NCBI GenBank assembly: GCA_028279945.1
Contig: JANQMT010000115.1
Location: forward strand, 1 to 25,968
Origin: JAKSCF01 sp028279945
GTDB lineage: Bacteria > Bacillota > Clostridia > Peptostreptococcales > JAAYPU01
Length of the DNA stretch: 25,968 nucleotides
Reading direction: 5' to 3'
Each line of letters opens with the position of its first letter. Positions within the stretch are counted from its first letter, which is position 1. This document shows, in pieces, positions 8,174 to 15,314 of the stretch. A program made the position numbers and the translations under genes. Below the pieces are notes generated by a model. The model saw nothing but the letters and a program-made list of their open reading frames with translations, searched no databases and was not told the DNA's origin.

Positions 8174-9457
8174 ATGGTTTCCGTAAATAAAAGCAAGAAA
8201 AAGTATCGTGCTATATTAATTGTCAATATTAGTTTGATTATCATTTTAATGGTTTATTCAATTTTTTCAATACGAAAAGACTATTATGAATGCATTGGCA
8301 AAAGAGTTATGAGTATTGCAATCAGCACAGCTGATAATATTGAATTAAGTAATGCGGATGTAGAATATTTGAAAAGTATGGATTTTAATAGCCTATTAAG
8401 GGATCCCATTAACATAGAATTTGAGAAGAAAGTTCGCAGATTTATGAAATTTGCAGACATAAAATATATTTACCTGCTCACCCATTTAGAACCAAATAGA
8501 GTGAAGTATTTTGTTGATTCCAATGAGGCGGCTTATTACGAAAAAGTAGAAGGCACGGCATTAAACTTTATATACTTACTAGATGCTGTCGTGAGTAAAG
8601 AAACAAGACAGATGGATACACTTCAAAAAGGATACACGGATAAAGATCGTTATACCACATTATCCTATGATACAGAAGAAGTATATTTTAATGAAAAATC
8701 TTTATATCAATTTTCAAACGATCAGTGGGGCGGGTATATTACAGGATATGCACCGGTATATTCTCAAGAAGGGCAATATATTGGCATTTTAGGTGTAGAC
8801 GTTAGTTTGATAGAGTATTCAAAGGCTATTAATAATGAGACAGCTCTTATAAGCACTTTGGGCTTATTGTCAACCATTACAACCATATTTCTTTTCAGAA
8901 GCCTTAGAAAGATACATAGAGCAGAAAGAACTGCCAATATTTTTAAACATATGTCTTATACAGATGATATGACAGGTTTTTTGAATAGGCGTACTTTAAA
9001 TGAACAAGCGGATGAATATTGGAATATGGCGTTAGACCAGAATATTACCATTACGATTATGATGATTGATATAGATTATTTTAAAGCTTACAACGATAAA
9101 TATGGGCACACCATTGGTGATCAGGTCATATCTAAAGTGACGTCTGTTATTCGGTTTTGCACGCGTGACAATATCGACCTGCTCTTTAGGTATGGCGGAG
9201 ATGAATTCATGATTATGTTCTTTAATACAGACCTTAAAACGGTTTCATTAATTGCGGAAAGAATAAGAGAGCATGCTAAAAATATACATATAAATGATAT
9301 TAAAGATAATATATCATTAAGCTTTGGAATTGCTACAAAGATGCCTTCTAAAAATGAAGATTTATTTAAATTAATTGATGAAGCAGATATGGCACTGTAT
9401 ATGTCTAAAAATAAAGGACGAGATTCCATCCATATATATGAAAAAAATAATGATTAA
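8174..9457 (+). CDS. Membrane-bound CACHE-GGDEF diguanylate cyclase
   Basis: Predicted to make cyclic di-GMP from two GTP. The protein has 427 residues: a transmembrane helix at about 12-32, an extracellular sensor of about 190 residues resembling a CACHE/PAS-like domain (GGYITGYAPVYSQEGQYIGILGVDVS near its end), a second helix at about 224-243, and a C-terminal GGDEF domain. The catalytic signature RYGGDEF is intact (GGDEF at 341-345), with DDMTGFLNRR and DIDYFKAYNDKYGH upstream. The usual RxxD inhibitory site five residues before GGDEF reads DNID, so product inhibition may be lost. GAGAGG precedes the ATG at 8174. No EAL or HD-GYP partner is in the window. It stands alone, bounded by a terminator upstream and an inverted-repeat element downstream. 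Confidence 0.93.
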   Translation: MVSVNKSKKKYRAILIVNISLIIILMVYSIFSIRKDYYECIGKRVMSIAISTADNIELSNADVEYLKSMDFNSLLRDPINIEFEKKVRRFMKFADIKYIYLLTHLEPNRVKYFVDSNEAAYYEKVEGTALNFIYLLDAVVSKETRQMDTLQKGYTDKDRYTTLSYDTEEVYFNEKSLYQFSNDQWGGYITGYAPVYSQEGQYIGILGVDVSLIEYSKAINNETALISTLGLLSTITTIFLFRSLRKIHRAERTANIFKHMSYTDDMTGFLNRRTLNEQADEYWNMALDQNITITIMMIDIDYFKAYNDKYGHTIGDQVISKVTSVIRFCTRDNIDLLFRYGGDEFMIMFFNTDLKTVSLIAERIREHAKNIHINDIKDNISLSFGIATKMPSKNEDLFKLIDEADMALYMSKNKGRDSIHIYEKNND

Positions 9458-9577
9458 AGGTTGCTGAATGATATCATATTAATTGCAGTCAAAAGATTTA
9501 ATGAGAGCTTTACTCATTAGGAGTGCATGAAAAATGGTCAATATTCAGTAATATTCTTGCATTATGATTTGCGTTGA

Positions 9578-9757
9578 GAGATATTTGGTATATAATTTTC
9601 ATTGCGAAACGAACAAAGGGAGATTAATTTTTAGTATACTAAAATATGACGGTCAGAGCCCTAAACCTCTGCAAAGGATTACAACCCTTTGGTTTTAATG
9701 CCGTTGCACTTCATTAAAACTGCATTTCTTCATTACAAATTATATACCAAACATCTC
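9578..9757. repeat. 180-bp core with 21-bp terminal inverted repeats
   Basis: The 21-base arms match at 20 positions. The single mismatch would be a G-U pair in RNA read from the minus strand. Inside are a perfect 16-bp palindrome TTTTAGTATACTAAAA (9629-9644) and three short hairpins. This fits either a small non-autonomous mobile element or a folded RNA closed by a long stem. Confidence 0.6.
9654..9720. other. Three hairpins placed end to end
   Basis: CAGAG/CTCTG (9654-9671), CAAAGG/CCTTTG (9672-9691) and GTTTTAATG/CATTAAAAC (9692-9720) abut with no free base between them, as in a multi-branch junction. It does not match a tRNA: there is no GTTCRANNC arm and no 3' acceptor. I also could not match it to a riboswitch class I know. 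Confidence 0.5.
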
Positions 9758-9816
9758 CTGTAGTTAATAATATGTATTTGTTCAGCAAGCCCTAATTAGA
9801 GAAAAGCTTTTATGAT

Positions 9817-10740
9817 TTATAATTTGGTTGATTGTTCGGGGCTTTTTATAATAGTTGGGATTTGGGTGGCGAACATGCCTGCAAGCATTAATGCTCCGCC
9901 TATTATGCCTTGTATACCAAGAGTTTCGTTAAGGAATAGCCATCCACCCAGTGCGCCGAAAATAACCTCTAGGCTTAAAATAATGGCTGCATGAGATGGT
10001 TGGGCATGCTGCTGGCCGACGATTTGTAATGTATAAGCGATGCCTACGGAACATATGCCGCTATATAGGATGGCTGTAATGCCTTTTGCAATGGCTTCTA
10101 AAGAAAAGGTTTCAATAGCCAATGCAATGAGCAAACTTAGAAATGAGCACATAAAAAATTGAATACATGAAAGTTTTATAACATTTAACTTTTTAGAGTA
10201 GTGATCGATACATAGAATATGTACGGCAAAAAAGAAAGCACCTATTAATTCAAGCAAATCTCCAAATGAAATAGAAAAGCTTTCTACCATGGTTAACAAG
10301 AACAGCCCCATAGTTGCTAATGCAGCACCTACCCAAGTGGACCTGCGAATATGGTGCTTAAGAAATATTCCGAAAAAAGGAACGATAACGATGTATAGCC
10401 CTGTAATAAAAGCCGCTTTACCAGCAGTTGTATAGACCAAGCCAATTTGCTGGAAAGTTGCAGCAAAGAATAAAACACTACCCAATAAACAGCCGGATTT
10501 TAATAAGGCTTTAAAGTCATTCTTGGCTTTATAAACCTCTTGAGTCTGCTGTTTTTTTGCTCTATGATCGAGAATGAAAATGAGAGGAAGTAAAGAAAAG
10601 CTTCCTAAAGCAAAGCGAATGCTGTTAAAGGTAAAGGCGCCAATGTATTGTGCTCCGACACGTTGAGCAACAAAGGCGAATCCCCATATAATCGCTGCAA
10701 GTAATAGTAATAAATTGGATTGTAATGTTTTTGACTGCAT
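9817..10740 (-). CDS. EamA/DMT-family membrane transporter
   Basis: Drug/metabolite-type permease of 307 residues with about ten transmembrane helices in two EamA repeats. The first repeat opens LLAAIIWGFAFVAQRVGAQYIGAFTFNSIRFALG, the classic start of the family; residues near 270 (SLEVIFGALGGWLFLNETL) are the matching end of the second repeat. The start is the ATG at 10738-10740, preceded by GGGGGTG; an in-frame ATG 33 bases upstream lacks such a site. It lies 148 bp after the polyprenyl synthase on the same strand, so it could be co-transcribed with the eet genes, although that spacing also allows its own promoter. Substrate unknown; family members export amino acids and other small metabolites. 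Confidence 0.9.
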   Translation of the reverse strand: MQSKTLQSNLLLLLAAIIWGFAFVAQRVGAQYIGAFTFNSIRFALGSFSLLPLIFILDHRAKKQQTQEVYKAKNDFKALLKSGCLLGSVLFFAATFQQIGLVYTTAGKAAFITGLYIVIVPFFGIFLKHHIRRSTWVGAALATMGLFLLTMVESFSISFGDLLELIGAFFFAVHILCIDHYSKKLNVIKLSCIQFFMCSFLSLLIALAIETFSLEAIAKGITAILYSGICSVGIAYTLQIVGQQHAQPSHAAIILSLEVIFGALGGWLFLNETLGIQGIIGGALMLAGMFATQIPTIIKSPEQSTKL

Positions 10741-10888
10741 ATTGACACCCCCATAAATAGATATGCAAAACATATACCAAAGTAAAACCGGTTATTTAAA
10801 GCAAAAAAAAGCTTGTTTGAACCGTTTTTGGGGAATTGTATATTCGGGGGAGATAAGAATATGGTTCAATAATTTATAACAGCTTACT

Positions 10889-11857
10889 TTAATATTGCCG
10901 CTCAAGGAGTGTGTGAAATAACTGCTTTAATATATCTCGGCTTTCACATTGCGGGAGCTGGTAAAGTGATTTAAATGACTTTTTAGTATAACGAAGAGCG
11001 TAATTCTTAGCTCTCTTTACGCCATTTTTTTGTATAACCATATTATAAATTCTTTGAATGTCTTGAGTATTAAAGGTTGTAGTTTTAAGTAAACCATGCA
11101 GCAAATGCTTATCATCATCTCTTAAGGCACAAATGATAGGCAGCGTATAAAAGCCTTGCTTTAAGTCGTTTTGTGAGCTTTTTAATAACGTCTTATCTGA
11201 TCCGCTGTAATCCAAACAATCATCAATTATTTGATACGCAATACCTGTTCTTAACCCGGTTAAACCGAATAGCCTTGCATTTTTTTCTTCCAGCCCTCCG
11301 GCGCGCGCACCTAAATACATACTTAAAGCAAATAGTGCCGCAGTTTTACCTGTAACTATTTTGATATAATCAGAAATACTAATATTAAGATTATATCTAA
11401 GCTGGTATTGCTTTAATTCTCCGGCACAAATCTGTACAATTTTTTTGGAAAGGCTCCTAACGATATCTTGGTCATATTGCTGATTAATCAGCATAAAACT
11501 TCTTGCAATAATATAGTCCCCTGAATAGACAGCTGCATCCTTTCCGAACTTCGACTGGACGGTTTCTATACCTCTTCTCAGCTTGGAATTATCAATAATA
11601 TCATCATGAATAAGGGTAGCGATATGAAGAAGCTCTATAGCTGCAGCTAAAGGGAGTACTTTTTCAGAATCATATTTACCAAATCTTGAAGCTAGAATTA
11701 ACATAGAAGGTCTCAACATTTTCCCTCCTGCATCAATCATCTCATAAATAGGGCCACGAACAAATTCGCTTGGATGTCCGATGGTTTCTTTCATAATTTC
11801 TCTTACTTGTTTTAATTGAGAAACCAATTCAGGAAGTTGAATCAAAATGTTTTTCAT
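10889..11857 (-). CDS. dmkB: trans-polyprenyl diphosphate synthase (DmkB/HepT-like)
   Basis: Makes the long isoprenoid tail of menaquinone or demethylmenaquinone by adding isopentenyl units. It has 322 residues with GGKMLRP at 44-50, the first Asp-rich motif HDDIID (Asp85-Asp89) and the second, IDDCLD (212-216). The residue five positions before the first motif is a small Ala (Ala80), which favours long-chain products. The RBS is AAGGAGA upstream of the ATG at 11857. It follows eetB by 18 bp in the same operon. In Listeria the flavin-based electron transfer locus also includes a polyprenyl synthase (DmkB) that supplies a dedicated quinone; this context supports the same role. The prenyltransferase DmkA and quinone methyltransferases are not in the window. 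Confidence 0.88.
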   Translation of the reverse strand: MKNILIQLPELVSQLKQVREIMKETIGHPSEFVRGPIYEMIDAGGKMLRPSMLILASRFGKYDSEKVLPLAAAIELLHIATLIHDDIIDNSKLRRGIETVQSKFGKDAAVYSGDYIIARSFMLINQQYDQDIVRSLSKKIVQICAGELKQYQLRYNLNISISDYIKIVTGKTAALFALSMYLGARAGGLEEKNARLFGLTGLRTGIAYQIIDDCLDYSGSDKTLLKSSQNDLKQGFYTLPIICALRDDDKHLLHGLLKTTTFNTQDIQRIYNMVIQKNGVKRAKNYALRYTKKSFKSLYQLPQCESRDILKQLFHTLLERQY

Positions 11858-11875
11858 ATAAAGTGATATCTCCTT

Positions 11876-12391
11876 TTATACTTTAAATTTAAAACCCGAT
11901 TTTAATAAATAAGAAAGAAGGGACTTGCTGCAGATGCCTATTAAAAAACCCGTAGGTAATGCAATAAGAACCAATAATGGCGAATAAACCAAAATGATTC
12001 TATAGTTTTCTATATAGATGGCTGCGACAGCAATTTGTCCTAAATTGTGAGTGATAGCACCAATAATACTAATAAAAGGTAGACTGATACGATCTTTATA
12101 CCTGAAAAAGAAAGCCATGAAACAGAAGCTAACCAGTGCGCCGGTCATTGAATAGATGTAGCTGTTAAAATTCCCGAACATTGCAGCAGCCAGTAAGGTG
12201 CGAGAACAAATAATGAGCAATGTACTTTTAAGGCCCAGAGTATATAAAGATATAAGTGTTATAATATTTGCCAATCCCAGTTTTGCACCTTGAACACCTA
12301 AGTGTATTGGGATTGAATTTTCCACATAACTAAGGACAATGGCTTGAGCAATAAGTAGTGACATAAAAACAAGATGTTTTGTATTTTTCAT
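11876..12391 (-). CDS. eetB: Gx-transporter family membrane protein, EetB-like
   Basis: Integral membrane protein of 171 residues with five to six predicted helices. It belongs to the family annotated as Gx transporter or heptaprenyl diphosphate synthase component I (motif VQGAKLGLANIITLISLYTLG near residue 33, then SRTLLAAAMFGN and ITHNLGQI). In Listeria, EetB and EetA are required for electron transfer from quinone to extracytosolic flavin acceptors. Here it begins six bases after eetA stops and is followed 18 bp later by the polyprenyl synthase, a tight three-gene operon. AGGTGA precedes the ATG. The family annotation is firm; the EET role is inferred from the gene set. Confidence 0.82.
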   Translation of the reverse strand: MKNTKHLVFMSLLIAQAIVLSYVENSIPIHLGVQGAKLGLANIITLISLYTLGLKSTLLIICSRTLLAAAMFGNFNSYIYSMTGALVSFCFMAFFFRYKDRISLPFISIIGAITHNLGQIAVAAIYIENYRIILVYSPLLVLIALPTGFLIGICSKSLLSYLLKSGFKFKV

Positions 12392-12397
12392 AAATGG

Positions 12398-12745
12398 TCA
12401 CCTGCCCTGCTCAGTGATTTGAACAACTAATTTGTGGGGAAGACATACAATCATATCACCTATATCTGAAGCGGCCTTAGTATGCACACATACTTGATTG
12501 GGACAATCGGCCTCAGTAATGTTTACAGTACCATTTTCAATAAATAGAATGTTTGTGCCATAATCTGTTTCAATCGTATATGTTTCATTGGTATCATTAT
12601 CAAAAGAAATATTTTTATAGAGCTTATTATTAATGGTTATCATTACATTCTTTTGATCAGCATCTGTACTTAAATTCATAAAAAAGATAGATATTACCGC
12701 AATTATTGCTATTATAGCAATGCTTAGTATTTCGTTTCTTTTCAT
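12398..12745 (-). CDS. eetA: NusG domain II-containing membrane protein, EetA-like
   Basis: Small protein of 115 residues: an N-terminal helix at about 6-24 that should anchor it, then an extracytoplasmic NusG-domain-II-like fold. The family signature is present: ADCPNQVCVHTKAASDIGDMI followed by VCLPHKLVVQI, including three cysteines. It starts after AAGGGGG at the ATG (12743-12745). The eetA-eetB-polyprenyl synthase order, with apbE on the opposite strand, matches the flavin-based EET locus of Listeria, where EetA is an extracytosolic partner of the membrane protein EetB. The chemistry of EetA is not evident from the sequence alone. It shares a 234-bp divergent promoter region with the second apbE gene. 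Confidence 0.8.
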   Translation of the reverse strand: MKRNEILSIAIIAIIAVISIFFMNLSTDADQKNVMITINNKLYKNISFDNDTNETYTIETDYGTNILFIENGTVNITEADCPNQVCVHTKAASDIGDMIVCLPHKLVVQITEQGR

Positions 12746-12937
12746 TTTAACGTTTCCCCCTTGTCATAACTACTATTCTATCTATTTCTATAAAAAAATA
12801 CAATTCAAAATCGTTAATATGAAACAATCCTAAAGGGTAGTATAACCATAAAGTTAAAAGCCAAGTACAGTTTTTAAAAAAATTATTCTATGACCCATAA
12901 AACTCTTTCAAAATAAAAATATACTTTATATCGGAAG

Positions 12938-12946
12938 TGTTATAAT
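12938..12946 (+). promoter_or_regulatory. Extended -10 promoter candidate for second apbE
   Basis: TGTTATAAT matches the TGnTATAAT consensus, 33 bases before the apbE start. The -35 region is poor. The site lies in the divergent region shared with eetA (12746-12979), so both directions could be controlled together. Confidence 0.5.
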
Positions 12947-12979
12947 AGGAATGAATCAATTTTGGCTTAGGAGTAAAAT

Positions 12980-14023
12980 ATGAAAAAAGCTTTAACATTT
13001 TTATTACTACTTGTAATGATAAATTTTTTGGTTGCTTGTGCTAACAGAGAGGAAACCTATATTGAAAACAATGCATTTTTATTAAATACAATTATTAATA
13101 TTAAAATATACGATTACAATGATCAAGCGGTAATAGAAGAATGCTTTCAACTCATAAGGGAGTTAGAAAACATCTTAAGCGTACATGTAGAAGGAAGTGA
13201 CTTGTGGCATTTAAAAGTGAATGCAGGAAAGCAATGGGTCAATGTATCCCAGCATACCATAAATGTTTTGGAAAAAAGTTTAAAAGTGTCAAAAATGACC
13301 AATGGATTATTTGATATTACGGCAGGACCCCTTATTAACTTGTGGAACATCCAACCGCCGGAAGGATATTATCCTACAGAAAATGAAAGAAATAAAGCGA
13401 TTGATTTAGTGGATTATAAAAACGTAAAAATTGATAAGGTGAATCATAAGGCATTTCTTGAAAAAGAAAATATGGAAGTCAACTTAGGGGCAGTTGCAAA
13501 AGGATATATTGCAGACCAAGTAAAACTTGTTTTAAAAAATAAAGGTGTAAAAAAAGCTATCATTAATTTAGGCGGAAATGTAGCAGTCTTAGGCAAACAC
13601 TCAGAAAACAGACCTTTTCTGGTAGGTGTACAAGACCCCAATTCTGACAGGGGTGACTATGTGGGAATGGTTGATGTTGTTGACCAATCTGTTATTTCTT
13701 CCGGCGTATATGAAAGATTTTTTGAATACAACAACAAAAGATATCATCATATTCTCAATCCTTTTACAGGATTTCCTGAAGAGAATAATCTTATGCAAGT
13801 TACGATTATAAGCAAAGCATCTATTGATGGAGATATTTTTTCTACCGCAATATTTTTGCTTGGACTGGAGGAAGGGCTGACCAGGATAGAAAAGCTCGAT
13901 GGAATAGATGCTGTCTTTATTACTAAAAATCAACAAATATACTTATCGTCGGGAATTAAGGACAAATTTAAATTGAGAGAAAATACAGGATATGTTGTAA
14001 AGGGGATAGAAGATAGGAGATAG
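12980..14023 (+). CDS. apbE: FAD:protein FMN transferase ApbE, lipoprotein (copy 2)
   Basis: Second membrane-anchored FMN transferase, 347 residues, with a lipoprotein signal ending LVAC (Cys20). It shares more than half its residues by eye with the copy at 1907-2956, including SDLW, FDITAGPLINLW, LGAVAKGYIAD, INLGGNV, SVISSGVYERFF, YHHILNPFTGFP and DIFSTAIFLLG. All expected active-site positions are therefore kept, and both copies look functional. It diverges from eetA-eetB-dmkB, so its target may be an extracytosolic protein of that arm, or the PplA-like protein again. A LysM gene follows about 100 bp later on the same strand. The start follows TTAGGAG at good spacing. Recent duplication within the locus is a reasonable inference. 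Confidence 0.93.
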   Translation: MKKALTFLLLLVMINFLVACANREETYIENNAFLLNTIINIKIYDYNDQAVIEECFQLIRELENILSVHVEGSDLWHLKVNAGKQWVNVSQHTINVLEKSLKVSKMTNGLFDITAGPLINLWNIQPPEGYYPTENERNKAIDLVDYKNVKIDKVNHKAFLEKENMEVNLGAVAKGYIADQVKLVLKNKGVKKAIINLGGNVAVLGKHSENRPFLVGVQDPNSDRGDYVGMVDVVDQSVISSGVYERFFEYNNKRYHHILNPFTGFPEENNLMQVTIISKASIDGDIFSTAIFLLGLEEGLTRIEKLDGIDAVFITKNQQIYLSSGIKDKFKLRENTGYVVKGIEDRR

Positions 14024-14124
14024 GTCTTACATCATATTCCAATTTGTAGAGTTGCTTCCTAATATTACAGCTGGAATCAGAATATTTCATGTAATAAAAT
14101 ATTTACTGAAGGGAGTGGTTCAAG

Positions 14125-15117
14125 CTGAAGAGAATTGTAGTCATATTTTTAGCCACATTAATGACATTAGGCTTAATGACGACGACCGTATTTGGAAAGA
14201 CGGTCAACTATACGGTACAACCGGGAGATTATTATTGGCTGATCAGTCAAAAATATAGTTTGGATTTTCACCAACTCATGAGGGATAATAATGGTTATAG
14301 CAATCCGTATTTATACGTAGGACGAACCTTAAAAGTAACTTATGATGACAGCAATAGAATATTACATAGAGTAGAAGCAGGACATACATTTTGGAAAATC
14401 AGTGATTATTACAAAGTGGATTTAATCGAGTTAATGGCATTAAATAATGCAGATCAGAAGCCTTATCTTGCTGTAGGAGAATTGGTTATTGTTCCTAAAA
14501 AACAAACACAATCTACCGGAGCGTATGTGACCTATATAAATTATACAGTCAAGCAAGGCGACATTATTTGGGACATTGCAGTCAATCACGGAATTCCTTA
14601 TACTGAGCTATTGGAAGCTAATCAGTTAAATGAATATAGTTCCATATATCCCGGAATGGTTCTAAAAGTGCCGGTTCATCATGTGCCTGTTAAAAGTACT
14701 CCGGGAGGGCAGTATGGAGAATATTTAGATTGGTGGACCGAAGCTCAATATGTGATACCCATCAACAAGACTTTCACCGTTCGAGATTACTATTCAGGGA
14801 AAACGTGGAAAATGAAAAGGACCATTGGAGCAAACCATGCAGATTGTGAGCCTGTAACTTATCAAGATTCCCAGATGATCAAAAGTGTTTGGGGCGGCAG
14901 TTTTTCTTGGGCCAGACGGCCGGTGCTTATTTGGGTAGACGGCAGACAGATTGCAGCTTCAATGAGTGCAATGCCTCATGATATACAATACATCACCAAC
15001 AATGGTATAACCGGGCATATAGATATTCATTTTGCCAATAGCACGCGTCACAGCGACGGTCAAATAGATTATGATCACCAATACAATATAAAAGTCGCAG
15101 CTGGTAAGTATAAATAA
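14125..15117 (+). CDS. Secreted triple-LysM protein with conserved C-terminal domain; apparent CTG start
   Basis: Predicted cell-wall protein of 330 residues. It has a signal peptide, LysM domains at about 28-71, 81-123 and 139-183 that bind peptidoglycan, and a C-terminal domain of about 140 residues. That domain reads FTVRDYYSGKTWKMKR, NHADCEP, WGGSFSWARRPV and GHIDIHFANS. I have seen it in other clostridial LysM proteins, but its function is unknown to me. The start is placed at CTG 14125-14127: GGGAGTGG lies six bases upstream and translation gives KRIVVIFLATLMTLGLM, a proper signal peptide with a basic start. The first in-frame ATG (14161) has no ribosome binding site and would lose the basic residues and half the hydrophobic core. 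It follows apbE by 101 bp and may share its transcript. A terminator follows. Confidence 0.85.
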   Translation: MKRIVVIFLATLMTLGLMTTTVFGKTVNYTVQPGDYYWLISQKYSLDFHQLMRDNNGYSNPYLYVGRTLKVTYDDSNRILHRVEAGHTFWKISDYYKVDLIELMALNNADQKPYLAVGELVIVPKKQTQSTGAYVTYINYTVKQGDIIWDIAVNHGIPYTELLEANQLNEYSSIYPGMVLKVPVHHVPVKSTPGGQYGEYLDWWTEAQYVIPINKTFTVRDYYSGKTWKMKRTIGANHADCEPVTYQDSQMIKSVWGGSFSWARRPVLIWVDGRQIAASMSAMPHDIQYITNNGITGHIDIHFANSTRHSDGQIDYDHQYNIKVAAGKYK

Positions 15118-15143
15118 AGTGTAAATATAAGTTTTATAACCAT

Positions 15144-15177
15144 AAAAAAACTGAGCAGTTTAACAGCTCGGTTTTTT
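15144..15177 (+). terminator. Rho-independent terminator after the LysM gene
   Basis: AAAAAACTGAGC pairs with GCTCGGTTTTTT (one G-T pair) around a 9-base loop. The U-tract is part of the right arm, and the mirrored A-tract could let it act on the other strand too. It ends the apbE-LysM transcript. Confidence 0.85.
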
Positions 15178-15224
15178 ATTGTGTTATTTAAAAGGGCTTG
15201 TTGAAATGCATCACAAAGAACGCA

Positions 15225-15253
15225 TTGTAATTTATTCAGGAGAAGGGTATAAT
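15225..15253 (+). promoter_or_regulatory. Promoter candidate for the MFS gene
   Basis: TTGTAA (15225-15230), 17 bases, then a perfect TATAAT (15248-15253), about 60 bp before the permease start and downstream of the LysM terminator. Confidence 0.6.
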
Positions 15254-15314
15254 TTGATAGGTAATACTTGGCGATATAAAGTTTTACTTAAATAGATTTA
15301 CTTTGGGTGAAGAG

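Larger units (their letters stand above)
9461..9788. repeat. Nested inverted-repeat element (MITE-like or structured RNA)
   Basis: Outer arms 9461-9481 and 9768-9788 share TTGCTGAA and CATATTA in inverted orientation with identical 6-base spacing. An inner, stronger pair lies at 9578-9598 and 9737-9757. The element starts three bases after the cyclase stop codon and fills nearly the whole convergent gap before the EamA gene. It has no coding capacity. I could not identify a clear target-site duplication, and no second full copy is in the window. The left spacer between arms (9482-9577) is much longer than the right one (9758-9767). Confidence 0.55.

Noticed and set aside
9601..9720. Possible c-di-GMP (GEMM) riboswitch because GCAAAGG occurs near the diguanylate cyclase
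   Set aside because: The flanking GEMM core elements (GGCAAA on the 5' side, the tetraloop helix and the CAGGTxRCC end) are absent, and it lies between two gene 3' ends rather than upstream of a gene.
9654..9720. Cloverleaf-like series of hairpins that might be a tRNA
   Set aside because: There is no T-arm GTTCRANNC motif, no acceptor stem of seven pairs and no anticodon loop of seven bases.
10741..10888. Looked for a terminator or promoter between the polyprenyl synthase and EamA genes
   Set aside because: Only weak partial inverted repeats (AACCGGTT / GAACCG) are present; I could not define a stem with a U-tract on the minus strand.
14052..14258. 68-codon plus-strand frame overlapping the start of the LysM gene
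   Set aside because: It runs out of frame with the clear signal peptide and first LysM domain, and has no ribosome binding site.
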